Positions 20,013 through 30,218 are shown, counted from the stretch's first letter. The stretch is DNA of 64,000 nt from Gammaproteobacteria bacterium (GCA_002746645.1 PDPU01000039.1:1-64000); one strand, 5' to 3'. A program made the numbers and translations. Notes: generated from the letters alone by a model not told the origin.

Positions 20013-23000
20013 TCAATCGAGTGGCAGAACCTCGTGCGAGGCGCTTTCGGCACCGCCGCCGCGCGTCCTGTTGCCTGTCGCCACATGCACCTGCCCGTCG
20101 AGCACCGCGGCGCCACCGCTGTGACGCCCTTCGAGCAGGGGCTTCAGACGACGCCAGCGATTGCGGCTGACATCAAAGCCATGTACATCACGATGCGCCG
20201 AACCCTGTGCCATCGACTCACCGCCGATGATCAGCACCTCGCCACCGACCACCACCGTCATGGCCCCGGCCCTGGGGTTCGGCAGCGATCGACCCTGTCG
20301 CCAGGTTCCACTGGCAAAATCGTAGATGTCTACCGCAGCCACGGTATTGGCAAAGACCCTCGGCTGGGTACTGCGGCGCCCGCCGGCCACGATGAGTTGT
20401 CCATCGACCACGGCCACCTGCACGTGATCACGCGCATGCGGTGCGTTCGGCAGGCGTCGCCACTCTCCGGTGGCAGGATCGAATTCATCGAACCAGGCAA
20501 CCGCGCCGCCGTCATGACCGCGCGTGTTGCCGCCGACGAGATAGATCTTGCCATTGTATACAGCGGCACCCATCGCACCCCGCAGCCGCGCCGCCGGCAT
20601 GTTGCCTTCGACACGCCAGCTGTCGTTGGCCGGGTTGTAGCTGTAGATCTTCTCGTTGGTGCTTTCGTGAGGGTAGCAGCACTCGAGCGCGCCGATGGCC
20701 CAGATGCGATTGCCCCACAGCACCGGCTGGAAGTGATGCAACTGCTCGGGCGGATTCCTGAGGTTGCTCCACTTGTCGGTGGCCGGATCGTAGACCGAGG
20801 TCCTGCGACTGCCGCGTCCACCGATGAGATAGAACCTGCCCTCGAAAGCAATGCCTCCGGCCTCGTGACGGGCCTGCGGACGGGTGTTGCCCGAGATCGG
20901 CGCCCAGCGCCAGTTGGTGTCGGCAGAAACGCTGCCGGTAACCGATGCCGTGTTGCCGCTCGTATTGCCGCTCGTATTGCCGCCAGCATCGGAATCGCCT
21001 GTCCATGCTGCAACAGCCGGCCCCATGCCATTCGGTCGCCAGGAGGAACCTGCGGCAACGAACACCAGCTTGTCGAATTGCATGCCGTCTTCGCGCATCC
21101 AGACATTGACCGTGTGCACACCGCTCGACGGAACCGAAATCAGCGGAACACCGCCACCGCGCTTGTGCGAACGCCAGTGCCAACCCGCCGGGAAGTCATC
21201 CATTGCCCTGGCCGAGCTCAGATGACCGTTCAGGCCGACGTGCAGACTGTCGCTCTTGCCTTCACCACTGGCATCGGTATCGCCCGATCCCCTTACCCAG
21301 ACACGGTAGTTGCCGGGTGCGTCGAAATGAACCCGCCAACTCAACATCGGTGTGCCTGCATTGCCGGGCTTGAGCACGCCGCTATCCGGCGTTGTCACCA
21401 CCGCGACACCTCCGGATGCCGTGGCGGAGGATCGCGTCACCCACTCATGGGTGGAGGTACCGGTGTTCGCGAACCAGTGCTCGGCCTCCAGAGCGCCGAC
21501 ACCATCGATCACGGCCGCAATGGCAACCGGATCGGTGACGGCACCCGTGTTTTCTTCGGTGCTGTCGGAAGCATCGGTATTCGAGTTGCCTCCGTTGACG
21601 TCAGTGGTGTCAGCGCCATTGCTATCGCCATCCACGCCGCTGTTGCCGGAACCGTCATTCGATCCACCGTCGGTTCCATCGAGCAGGGAAGGATCGAAAT
21701 CGGTATCGCGCGTGAACACGATGGTATCGACCGTGAGCCCGTCTTCACGCATCCACAGATCGATGCCGTGCATACCCGCGGATGGCACCAGAATGCGCGC
21801 CGTCTGCGAACTGCGATGACGATTCGACGACCAGGTCCATGTTGCCGGAAAGCCGGTGATGGCCGATGCACTCCCGAGCTGACCGTTGATACCGACATGC
21901 ACGCTGTCGCTCTTGCCCTCGCCCGCCGCATTCGTGTCACCGAGCGCGCGCAGCCACACACGATATTCACCGGCTTCGGGGAAGCTGACCTTGTAGCCAA
22001 GATGAGGCGAACCGGCCTTGTCGTATTTGAGCGCCCCGGTATCCGGCGTCGTCTTGACTGCCTTCCCACCGCGTGCACCAGCAAGCTCCACACGCCGCCA
22101 GGCGTGCGTCGCCGTGTCCTTCTTCGAGTCATGGTCTTCCGCTTCAACCACGATCAGCACCGCTGTTGCGTCATCACCCATCGAACCGTCACCAGTACCA
22201 GAGCCAGCAACGGTATCACTGCCACTGCCGCCGTCACTGCCGCTGCCGGTATCCGTACTGCTGCCGGTATTCGGATCACTGCCCGCATTGGAACCGGTGC
22301 CGCCATGCGTGCCGTTGTCCGTACCCGAAACTGCATTGGCGTCGGTACCCGGGTCGGTGTCGTTGTTCGTATCGCTGCCGGCATCCGAGCCAGTATCGGC
22401 GCCCGTGCCTCCGACACTCGTATTCTGCTCGAGCGTACCCGGAAGCACTTCGATGAAATCCCAGGTGCCGGTAAACGGCGTTGCTCCCACGGAGGTTGCG
22501 ATGAGACCGACGGCGAGCCCCGTCTTTCCCGAGAGCCAGTCGCCGGGCATGTCGGTAGTGATACCGAGCACCTGCCAGCTGACACCCTCGGCAGCGCTGC
22601 CCACGAGGTAGGCAGCCCGCACGTCGCCCGTGGCCGGATTCACTTCCAGCATGAGATCGACTGCACTCGCATTCCTGATGGCCGCCGCCTCGAACGTCAG
22701 CGAATTGAAGCTGCCACCAGCCTCGCGGGCAAACTGGATGCCACCGTCACTGCCGCCCGCAGCACTGGCCACGAGCTTGATGTAGTTGTCCTGATCGCCC
22801 TTGCCGATCTGCAGGCCGATCGACTGCCAGCCTTTGAAGGATGCACCGGCAAGCGGCAGAGGCACACGTGTGTGCACCGTGAACACGGGCGAACTCGCAC
22901 TCGTGTTCAGGCCGAACTGAAAACCGTTCGACTGGTCATTGCGCGCGCCGATCGGATCACCGTTGTCGATGGCGTCGATGGTGAAGACACCGGCGGCACC

Positions 23001-23693
23001 ACCAGCCGTGATGTTCGCCGCATCGAACTGCTGTTGCCAGTCGTTACTGCCATCGAGCATGAGTCCGGTGAAACCCATGTTGAAGAGGCCACCGGCACCC
23101 TCGCTGTTGTTCTCCCAGGTCAGGGACAGCGGCAGATTGTTCGAATGACCGTTGCTGACATCGAGTGCAAAGGGGTCGGCAACATCGACGATGCCATCGT
23201 TGTCATCGTCGTTGTCGAGAAGATCCGACACCTTGTCACCATCGGCATCGGCGGGCAGGTCGGCTGCCGAGCAGGGATCGGTATCGTTGGCAATTTCGTC
23301 GCCGTTACTGAAACCGTCACCGTCGGTGTCGGCCGAAGCACTCACCTTGCCGCAATTCGTGTCGAGTTTGTCGGCGTTGCCGGTCGTGTCGTTGTCTTTA
23401 CCGATGACATCTTCATTACCGACGGGCCCGGCATCACCGTCATCAACCGCATCGCCGTTGTCGCCGTTGTCGCCGTTGTCGCCGTTGTCGCCGTTGTCGC
23501 CGTTGTCGCCGTTGTCGCCGTTGTCGCCGTTGTCGCCGTTGTCGCCGTTGGTTGTCGCCGACAGGATCATCGTTCGGCGGCAGATCCGATTCGTGATCCG
23601 CGTAGCCGTTCGGTTCGAACACGTACACCTTCTTCTCGGCAAAGTCCGCCACCCAGATCGTGCCGGGGAAAGGCTCGCCCGGCCCTTGCGCAA
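20013..23693 (-). CDS. C-terminal part of a frameshifted giant secreted protein (TSP3-like, two CBM-like modules, Kelch)
   Basis: TSP3-like acidic repeats (DTDGDGFSNGDEIANDTDPCSAADLPADADGDKVSDLLDNDDDNDGI), two EAE(D/H)...GEGKSDS(V/L)HVG modules, C-terminal Kelch repeats. The ORF 5' end (MRKGRASLSP...) is out of frame with the upstream half. Confidence 0.75.
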   Translation of the reverse strand: MRKGRASLSPARSGWRTLPRRRCTCSNRTATRITNRICRRTMILSATTNGDNGDNGDNGDNGDNGDNGDNGDNGDNGDNGDAVDDGDAGPVGNEDVIGKDNDTTGNADKLDTNCGKVSASADTDGDGFSNGDEIANDTDPCSAADLPADADGDKVSDLLDNDDDNDGIVDVADPFALDVSNGHSNNLPLSLTWENNSEGAGGLFNMGFTGLMLDGSNDWQQQFDAANITAGGAAGVFTIDAIDNGDPIGARNDQSNGFQFGLNTSASSPVFTVHTRVPLPLAGASFKGWQSIGLQIGKGDQDNYIKLVASAAGGSDGGIQFAREAGGSFNSLTFEAAAIRNASAVDLMLEVNPATGDVRAAYLVGSAAEGVSWQVLGITTDMPGDWLSGKTGLAVGLIATSVGATPFTGTWDFIEVLPGTLEQNTSVGGTGADTGSDAGSDTNNDTDPGTDANAVSGTDNGTHGGTGSNAGSDPNTGSSTDTGSGSDGGSGSDTVAGSGTGDGSMGDDATAVLIVVEAEDHDSKKDTATHAWRRVELAGARGGKAVKTTPDTGALKYDKAGSPHLGYKVSFPEAGEYRVWLRALGDTNAAGEGKSDSVHVGINGQLGSASAITGFPATWTWSSNRHRSSQTARILVPSAGMHGIDLWMREDGLTVDTIVFTRDTDFDPSLLDGTDGGSNDGSGNSGVDGDSNGADTTDVNGGNSNTDASDSTEENTGAVTDPVAIAAVIDGVGALEAEHWFANTGTSTHEWVTRSSATASGGVAVVTTPDSGVLKPGNAGTPMLSWRVHFDAPGNYRVWVRGSGDTDASGEGKSDSLHVGLNGHLSSARAMDDFPAGWHWRSHKRGGGVPLISVPSSGVHTVNVWMREDGMQFDKLVFVAAGSSWRPNGMGPAVAAWTGDSDAGGNTSGNTSGNTASVTGSVSADTNWRWAPISGNTRPQARHEAGGIAFEGRFYLIGGRGSRRTSVYDPATDKWSNLRNPPEQLHHFQPVLWGNRIWAIGALECCYPHESTNEKIYSYNPANDSWRVEGNMPAARLRGAMGAAVYNGKIYLVGGNTRGHDGGAVAWFDEFDPATGEWRRLPNAPHARDHVQVAVVDGQLIVAGGRRSTQPRVFANTVAAVDIYDFASGTWRQGRSLPNPRAGAMTVVVGGEVLIIGGESMAQGSAHRDVHGFDVSRNRWRRLKPLLEGRHSGGAAVLDGQVHVATGNRTRGGGAESASHEVLPLD

Positions 23694-25593
23694 CGACGTC
23701 GAGCGGCGTCCTGCCGACGTTGTTGAAGAGGGTGCTCTGACTGATCACGCGGGTGCCCGAAGCATCGAGCTTGAAACGCACGATCTTGTTCGAGAAGGTG
23801 GCTGCCAGCAGATCCCCCTTGAGCTTACCGCCGAAATGCATGGTGGTGTACTCGGTCAGTCCGTTGGTCGACGCATTGACCGTCGCCAGCGCCGTGCTCT
23901 CCGCAGTGCCGGCACCACGAAAATCGCACTCGATCGGATTGGCCTCGACCACCGGTGACTGCGGAAATGCACGATTGAAGGTATTGTCGAGATTGGCTCG
24001 CGTCGGGTTGGGATGTCCGCCGTAATAGCCACGGCCTGAAATCAGGTGCAGCGCATCGACGAAGGTCCTGCCCGGCTGATTGAGCGCATTGGTGCAGTTG
24101 CCGGCCGGCCCTTCCTTCACCGGCAGACCGCCCCAACCGGCATTGCCACCGTTGTCGATGGTGTAGAGCTTGCCGCTTTCGGTGCGCACGATGTCATAGG
24201 CATTGCGAAACCCGGGCGCATACACCTGAACCGGGCCACCCGGTACCAGCTTTGCCTGGTTGCGGCCATCGTTGCCACCGAAGGGGTCATTGTTGTCGTT
24301 GACACCCGGTCGGGTTCCGTCATCGAGTGTCGGGAGGTCGTAGGTCTTGTTGCCGATGGCGCCGAGATCGATCTCGAGAATCGCACCACTCAGCGCGTAC
24401 TCGGGCAGGCGTGCGAAATTGTCGGAAGTGGCACCCGCGTTGGTGTGACCGCCCTGGGAGAGATACAGACGGTGGGTGGCTGCGTCGTACACCATGCCGT
24501 TGCCGTGATGGTTTTCTTCCGAACGCGGCAGACCGCGCACGAGGTCGAGCCTCTTCCAGACGCCGTTGCTGCGCCAGAGTTTCGAGACGACACCCGAGTT
24601 GGTATCGAGGTTCGTGTCGGTGTGCGACGGCCCACCGCCGATGCGCGGGTCGCTCGAAGCGACGTAGATGACCGGCTCGCTGGCCGTGCCGACAACGACG
24701 ATACCGGTCACGAGACGATTCCTGATCGACCCGTTGCGCTGGCCGTCGTCGTTGTGGTTGGGTATGTTCCTGACGAGGTCGATGACTTCACTCGACTGGA
24801 TGCGGTAGTCGTTCTCGCCGTAACGTGCGACCTCGAAAGCCCGGATCTCACCGAACATGTCGGCCACATAGAGCCTGCCGTCCGGTCCGAACTGCAGGCT
24901 GGTCGGCTTGACCACGGTACCCGTCAGCACGCTCTTGCCGAAGCGGATGGGTGGCGCGTTGAAGAATTCCACTCGCGGCGTAACGCGCGCATCAATCCCG
25001 TCACCGCGGCCTGTCACCACGGGTTTCAGCCTCGCCTTCCGTTCGAGATCACTTGAAGACGCATCGCCCCTGTCGATGCCCGTACCACTCAGCGTGAACA
25101 CTTCAAGGCCACTCGCCCCGTTGTGACTGACGTAGAGCGCACCGACGTGCGCACCCGCGCGCTCCGGTGCGAAGCGCACTTCCACCGCCAGCGATTCGCC
25201 GGCATGGAGGCGTGTTTCACCGGAAAAATCGGTACTGAATACCCGTGCATCCGGTTCGGTCAGATACAGCGACAGGATATCGATGGGCTCGCTGCCATCA
25301 AGGCCGTAATGCGTGAGAATGAAGCGTCGTGTGTCGCTTGCGCCGATTGCGACATTTCCGAACTCGACGGCACTGACGCTGCTGCCAAGTGTTGCCGCAA
25401 CAGCGGAACCGAAGGCATGACCGCTTGAGGCCGTGGTTTCGGCAATCGAACTGCCGGGGTCAGTCACAATCGCACGCAAAGCAGCGAAACCACCTGGCTC
25501 GCGCGCATGCGTGGCGTTGATCGGCAAACCGAAAAGGGTCACGACCAGAGCGGTGTGACAAAGGACAGACAAGGGTGTGTTTCGGTGCAGCAT
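23443..25593 (-). CDS. N-terminal part of the same giant protein: signal peptide, Hydin/choice-of-anchor-D-like domain, glucose/sorbosone-dehydrogenase-like propeller
   Basis: VSAVEFGNVAIGASDTRRFILTHYG...SLAVEVRFAPERAGAHVGALYVSHN; propeller-like RLYVADMFGEIRAFEV. Ends in an out-of-frame QRRQRRQRR tail through the 9-bp repeat. Confidence 0.75.
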   Translation of the reverse strand: MLHRNTPLSVLCHTALVVTLFGLPINATHAREPGGFAALRAIVTDPGSSIAETTASSGHAFGSAVAATLGSSVSAVEFGNVAIGASDTRRFILTHYGLDGSEPIDILSLYLTEPDARVFSTDFSGETRLHAGESLAVEVRFAPERAGAHVGALYVSHNGASGLEVFTLSGTGIDRGDASSSDLERKARLKPVVTGRGDGIDARVTPRVEFFNAPPIRFGKSVLTGTVVKPTSLQFGPDGRLYVADMFGEIRAFEVARYGENDYRIQSSEVIDLVRNIPNHNDDGQRNGSIRNRLVTGIVVVGTASEPVIYVASSDPRIGGGPSHTDTNLDTNSGVVSKLWRSNGVWKRLDLVRGLPRSEENHHGNGMVYDAATHRLYLSQGGHTNAGATSDNFARLPEYALSGAILEIDLGAIGNKTYDLPTLDDGTRPGVNDNNDPFGGNDGRNQAKLVPGGPVQVYAPGFRNAYDIVRTESGKLYTIDNGGNAGWGGLPVKEGPAGNCTNALNQPGRTFVDALHLISGRGYYGGHPNPTRANLDNTFNRAFPQSPVVEANPIECDFRGAGTAESTALATVNASTNGLTEYTTMHFGGKLKGDLLAATFSNKIVRFKLDASGTRVISQSTLFNNVGRTPLDVVAQGPGEPFPGTIWVADFAEKKVYVFEPNGYADHESDLPPNDDPVGDNQRRQRRQRRQRRQRRQRRQRRQRRQRRQRRQRRCG
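23452..23550. repeat. Perfect 9-bp tandem repeat (tcgccgttg) x11 encoding (NGD)n
   Basis: Eleven exact units counted, followed by gttgtcgccgac, giving a GTTGGTTG junction. Confidence 0.97.
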
Positions 25594-25738
25594 GGCCCGG
25601 CCCGCTATTGTTTTCGTTATTGGGACGGGCTACGTTACGCTGCTCACCGTCAGAGGCAAGCAGATTCGGCGCGAGATGTGGAGTCGATTCGGCCAGGTAT
25701 GAACTCTGTGAAAGAAGTCGCTATCGGTGAACGAACCC

Positions 25739-26824
25739 TCAATAACCGATGTGATCGCGCAGAGCTGACCAGAACAGACCGCCGATCAGCCAACCGAGGA
25801 AGGCGAACAGCGCGACCGTCAGCACTTTACGGAACCGGTGCGGTTCAGTCGATGTATCAGGATAATTCGGCTGCACGAAGGTGATCAGATACTGCTTCTG
25901 TCGTTGCGCATCGAGTCGTGCAGCTTCCAGAGAAGCAAGCGCTGCGGCGTATTGCTGCTGCGCGATTTCCTGCTCGAGCTGCAGTGGCTGGAACTGTTCC
26001 ATGAGACTGCCGAGGTTGCCTTCGCCCGTGGTCACACGCCCCTTTTCGAGTGCCAGCTGCTTCTTCAGCGCAGCAAGGCGGTTCTCGATCGCCACCACTT
26101 CCGGGGCATCCTCACGCATGTAGGCAAGCTTCTCGTCGAGTTCCGCACGCGCCTCCGTCATGCGTGATTCGATCGTGGCAACACGCGTGAACAGCGCCGA
26201 GGACTCCGCCGAGGGACTGACCGAATCGTTGTTCGACTGGAAACGGTTGATGTCATGCACTGTGCGGCGTACGCGTTCGACGGCGCGATCCATTTCGTTG
26301 CGGGCTGACTTCAGGGCGTCTTCTTCCATGCGCTCGGACATGCGGTTCACGAGTTTCTCGTTGAGCCGGATGATGGCCGTGGCCAGCGCCTGCGCCATGG
26401 CAGGATCGAAGGCACGCACCTTGAAGGAAATGACATCGCTGGTGCTGTCTCTCAGTACTTCCACGTGCCTGCGGTAGTACTTGAGAAGCTCCTCACGACT
26501 TGCTGCGGCATCGAGGCGCGAGAGCACATCGATGTTCTCGTCACTGTAGTGCCCGATCAGATCGATCTCTTCCCGAAGATCATCGATGATGTCGAGCGAT
26601 CGGGCGTAGTCCATTACCACGACCGTGTTCTGCGCACCCCCACCGATGCCCGAAGAACTCAGCAGCGCACCAAGGCCTGAGGCCACCATGGTGTTGCCGG
26701 CCGAACGTACGGCTACCTTGGCTTCCGACACGTAGATGTCCGAGGCAAGGAATCCGAAATAGAGGCTCGCCACGAGTGTCGGAATGCCGACCACGGAGGC
26801 CAGGGTCTGGAATATGGCTTTCAT
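25739..26824 (-). CDS. kpsE: Capsule export inner-membrane protein, KpsE/CtrB-type
   Basis: N-terminal TM plus SDIYVSEAKVAVRSAG, coiled-coil centre, C-terminal TM (VALFAFLGWLIGGLFWSAL); adjacent to kpsT/kpsM. Confidence 0.88.
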   Translation of the reverse strand: MKAIFQTLASVVGIPTLVASLYFGFLASDIYVSEAKVAVRSAGNTMVASGLGALLSSSGIGGGAQNTVVVMDYARSLDIIDDLREEIDLIGHYSDENIDVLSRLDAAASREELLKYYRRHVEVLRDSTSDVISFKVRAFDPAMAQALATAIIRLNEKLVNRMSERMEEDALKSARNEMDRAVERVRRTVHDINRFQSNNDSVSPSAESSALFTRVATIESRMTEARAELDEKLAYMREDAPEVVAIENRLAALKKQLALEKGRVTTGEGNLGSLMEQFQPLQLEQEIAQQQYAAALASLEAARLDAQRQKQYLITFVQPNYPDTSTEPHRFRKVLTVALFAFLGWLIGGLFWSALRDHIGY

Positions 26825-26827
26825 GTC

Positions 26828-27490
26828 TCAGCGTGTCTGATTCTGAAGGGCGTTGTAACGCTGCAGCGCTTCCTGAAGGTCTGCATAGAGTGTCAGTGAA
26901 CCTTCATGCAGGATCGCGGCCATGTCGCAGTTGCGGCGAATGGTCTGCTCGTTGTGCGAGACGAGAATCACCGAGGCTTCGCGGCGCCGCTCCTCGAAAG
27001 CCCGACGGAATTTCTCGCGATAACGGGCGTCCCCGGTCTCGAGCGCTTCATCGACCAGGTAGTACTCGAAGTTGCAGGCAAGGCTCACCGAAAAGGCGAA
27101 ACGTCCACGCATGCCCGCCGAATAGCTGTTGAGCGGCTCGTCGAAATAGCTGCCGAGTTCCGAGAACTCGCGGGTGAACTGCTCGACGTATTCGATGTCC
27201 TCGCCGTAGACGCGCGCGACGAAGCGGGCATTCTCTCGCGCCGTCATGGTACTCACGAACCCACCCGCATAGCCGAGTGGCCAGGAGATACGCTGATCGC
27301 ATTCGACGCGACCACGATCGGGCGGTTCGGCCTTGCCGATGATGCGAATCAGGGTGGACTTTCCCGCCCCGTTGAGCCCGAGAATACCAATGCTCTTGCC
27401 AACGGGAAAATCGGCACTGACCCTGTCGAGCACCACTTTCCTGCCCTGCCCCGTGCGGTAGCTCTTGCAGACATCAACCAGGCGGATCAT
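26828..27490 (-). CDS. kpsT: Polysaccharide ABC transporter ATP-binding protein
   Basis: MIRLVDVCKSYRTGQGRKVVLD...GILGLNGAGKSTLIRIIG...FSVSLACNFEYYLVDEAL; start assigned at 27490. Confidence 0.93.
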   Translation of the reverse strand: MIRLVDVCKSYRTGQGRKVVLDRVSADFPVGKSIGILGLNGAGKSTLIRIIGKAEPPDRGRVECDQRISWPLGYAGGFVSTMTARENARFVARVYGEDIEYVEQFTREFSELGSYFDEPLNSYSAGMRGRFAFSVSLACNFEYYLVDEALETGDARYREKFRRAFEERRREASVILVSHNEQTIRRNCDMAAILHEGSLTLYADLQEALQRYNALQNQTR

Positions 27491-28380
27491 TTCGCCACCA
27501 CCGCCTTGCCGCCAAGGCTCTTGTGCATCACGAGTCCGAGCGCGAGCATGCCCACCGACCATGAACTCGCGTACAACCAGCTACCATGCCGAGTCTCGAA
27601 CTCGAGGAAGAACTCGCTGCGCACCAGCTCGACCATGTGCAGCAGCGGGTTGTACAGGAGCACGTCGGCAATTTCGGGGGGGAAGCTGTCGATGGTAAAG
27701 AACAGCCCCGAGGCGTAGAAGAGCGGCCTGCCCAGAACCTGCTGGGAAATCTGCTGGATTGATGGAATGATCGGACTCAGGGAGGCGAGCACGAAGCCCA
27801 GTCCTGTCGACGTCATGAACATCAGCAAACACACCATCAGCACACCAAGGGGGCGTTCGATGTGCACATCGTGTCCTGCAAGATTTGCAAGGAACAACAG
27901 CACAATGAACACCGTGAGCGCCACAGCTGCCGCAAGCAAGCCGCGCGCGAGAATGGCATCGAAGGTGGTGACCTGCGGAAAGGCGAGCAGTGGTCGGCTT
28001 TGAGCAATCGCACCCTGCATCTGTGTATGAGTATCCTTGAAGATACTGAAGAAACAGTATCCAACGATCATGAACAGCACCAGTGGCATGCCGTTGACAT
28101 CGCTCTGATGCAGTGCCGTGAAAATGACAACCAGAATCGAGACGGCAATCAGCGGATCAAGCAAGGCCCACAGAAAGCCGATACGGTGTTTACCGTAACG
28201 GGATTTCGTTTCACGCAGAATCAGCGCAAAGATCACGCGCATCTGGGTCCTGAGTGCCGAAGACACATCGGCGATGCGAATCGGCGCTCTCGGCGCCGGT
28301 TCGAGCGCCTCCCGGAGATTCCTGAAGGCCGTCTCGAATACCCCAGAGCGGTCACGTAATGTGGCGATCATCGCTTGCAT
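27487..28380 (-). CDS. kpsM: Polysaccharide ABC transporter permease
   Basis: ABC-2 type permease (LILRETKSRYGKHRIGFLWALLDPLIAVSILVVIFTAL...PLFYASGLFFTIDSFP). Confidence 0.93.
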   Translation of the reverse strand: MQAMIATLRDRSGVFETAFRNLREALEPAPRAPIRIADVSSALRTQMRVIFALILRETKSRYGKHRIGFLWALLDPLIAVSILVVIFTALHQSDVNGMPLVLFMIVGYCFFSIFKDTHTQMQGAIAQSRPLLAFPQVTTFDAILARGLLAAAVALTVFIVLLFLANLAGHDVHIERPLGVLMVCLLMFMTSTGLGFVLASLSPIIPSIQQISQQVLGRPLFYASGLFFTIDSFPPEIADVLLYNPLLHMVELVRSEFFLEFETRHGSWLYASSWSVGMLALGLVMHKSLGGKAVVAK

Positions 28381-28391
28381 GCGCGCAACTC

Positions 28392-29102
28392 TCAGGGCTC
28401 CCGAACAAGTGCGGCAGGTATCGACAGGCGAGTGCCGGGACGAATCGCCTGTACGTCATCGATGTCGTTGTAGCGCGCGATTTCAGCCCAGTTGCTGCCG
28501 CGCCCTGTGGTGCGTCGGGAAAACGCCCAGAACGTCTCACCGGGTTCGATCCTGGCCTGCACCGGCGACACGGAACGCACGGCCTTGACCGGAGCAGACA
28601 CCGTCCGATTGGCGGAGGAGCGCCGATGAGCTACCGCCGACATCGACATGTCGTCCGCGACGGCAACCGCAGACCCGTCGCCGCCGTCCGTGACGTCGGC
28701 CAGAATCGATGCTGTCGGTGATACTTCTGCCCTTTCTTCCGGCAGGAGACTGCGGACAAGGCGCCACTGTCCCGAGCGCTGCTGACAGACGATTCTGCGT
28801 ACGTCGCTGTTGAACGGTCGGACCTGACGACAACGACGACCGCTTGCCGCCTGATACTCACTCAGGAGCGTGGCGCTGCGTGCCGCGAGCGGATTGCCGG
28901 CGGCAAGACGTACCGACGAGCCGATCCGGCCTGCGCCGATCGCGTCCAGACGGGCACGGCTGTTGGCGCTTGCGCGCTCGTACATCGTGGTACGGCCATT
29001 TCCGCCTATCTCCCGCTCCGACGATGGCGCACTCGCGCAGGCCGTCAACGACACCAGGAGTGGCAGCAGAAACAGTACGGAAACTCTTGAAAAAACGGTC
29101 AT
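28392..29102 (-). CDS. LysM-domain lipoprotein
   Basis: Lipobox (LLVSLTACASAPSS); C-terminal LysM-like PGETFWAFSRRTTGRGSNWAEIARYNDIDDVQAIRPGTRLSIP. Confidence 0.75.
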   Translation of the reverse strand: MTVFSRVSVLFLLPLLVSLTACASAPSSEREIGGNGRTTMYERASANSRARLDAIGAGRIGSSVRLAAGNPLAARSATLLSEYQAASGRRCRQVRPFNSDVRRIVCQQRSGQWRLVRSLLPEERAEVSPTASILADVTDGGDGSAVAVADDMSMSAVAHRRSSANRTVSAPVKAVRSVSPVQARIEPGETFWAFSRRTTGRGSNWAEIARYNDIDDVQAIRPGTRLSIPAALVREP

Positions 29103-29115
29103 GCTGAACTCCTGC

Positions 29116-30114
29116 TCATTCGGCGTTGGCAAAGATTTCGAGCAGCCCGACCACGCGGTCGCGCTCGTTTTCCTCGGCACTCGTGACCACCAGTGCGCGA
29201 ATCTTGTAGCGGCGCATGAGCACTTCGGCGTCGGTGATCATTGCGTCGGACGAAATCGTCACGGGGACGGGTGTCATGAAGTCGCGCACACGGCGCTCGA
29301 GCATCGATGCGTCCATGATGAGTGCGCGACGCAAATCGCCATCGGTAAGAATGCCGAGAAGCCTTTCGTTCTCGGTCACGATGGCAAGCCCGAGTCGACC
29401 CGACGTCATGCAGAAGATCGCGTCCCGCACGCTTTCCTCGGGTCCGATGATCGGCAGGTTTTCGGTGATCATGGTGTCGGCCACGCGGGCGAGCAGGCGC
29501 CGTCCGAGCATGCCACCGGGATGAAACTGAGCGAAGTCGGAGGGTTTGAAGTCGCGTGCCTGGATCAGGCATACTGCAAGCGCGTCCCCAAGGGCCATGA
29601 TTGCCAGCGACGAGGTCGTGGGCGCGAGATTGTTGGGACAGACTTCACGCTCGATGTCACAACGGAGCGTCACGTCTGCTTCGGCACCCAGCGTCGTGTT
29701 GTCGGCACCGACCATGGCGATGATGCGGTTGCCGAAGTATTTCAGCGACGGGATCAGCTTGATCACTTCCTCTGTCTCGCCACTGTAGGAGATCATGATG
29801 ATGAGATCATCCGAAGTGATCATGCCGAGATCACCGTGAAAGGCCTCTCCGGGGTGTACGTAGAAACTCGGTGTGCCGGTGGAAGCAAAGGTGGCGGCCA
29901 TCTTCTTGCCGACGATGCCGGATTTGCCCATGCCGGAAATGATCACCCGCCCCTTGCAGCCGAGAATCAGGCGCACAGCCTCGTCGAACTCGCCACCGAG
30001 GCTTCCGGCCAGGTTCATGAGCGCGCTGCTCTGCATGGTCAGCGATTCGATGGCAGTCGGGATGAAACTCGACGAATGGTCTTTCTGCCGTCCGGCTCTC
30101 TGGGCGAGGCTCAT
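29116..30114 (-). CDS. kpsF: Arabinose-5-phosphate isomerase (KpsF/KdsD; SIS + CBS)
   Basis: SGMGKSGIVGKKMAATFASTGTPSFYVHPGEAFHGDLGMI...SYSGETEEVIKLIP plus tandem CBS domains. Confidence 0.93.
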   Translation of the reverse strand: MSLAQRAGRQKDHSSSFIPTAIESLTMQSSALMNLAGSLGGEFDEAVRLILGCKGRVIISGMGKSGIVGKKMAATFASTGTPSFYVHPGEAFHGDLGMITSDDLIIMISYSGETEEVIKLIPSLKYFGNRIIAMVGADNTTLGAEADVTLRCDIEREVCPNNLAPTTSSLAIMALGDALAVCLIQARDFKPSDFAQFHPGGMLGRRLLARVADTMITENLPIIGPEESVRDAIFCMTSGRLGLAIVTENERLLGILTDGDLRRALIMDASMLERRVRDFMTPVPVTISSDAMITDAEVLMRRYKIRALVVTSAEENERDRVVGLLEIFANAE

Positions 30115-30218
30115 GAATTCGATGCTCAGTGGTGGTTCTTGTATTCAATGGCGGGTTCCTCGTGCCTCGAAAGTGCTCAAGGTCCCTCGCCGATCAAAGC
30201 GAGTTTCGTACCAGCCGA

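Noticed and set aside
20034-23726. 1230-aa plus-strand ORF antisense to the giant secreted protein
   Set aside because: High-GC codon bias of the real minus-strand gene produces long antisense ORFs; translation has no recognisable domains and is Arg/His/Thr rich.
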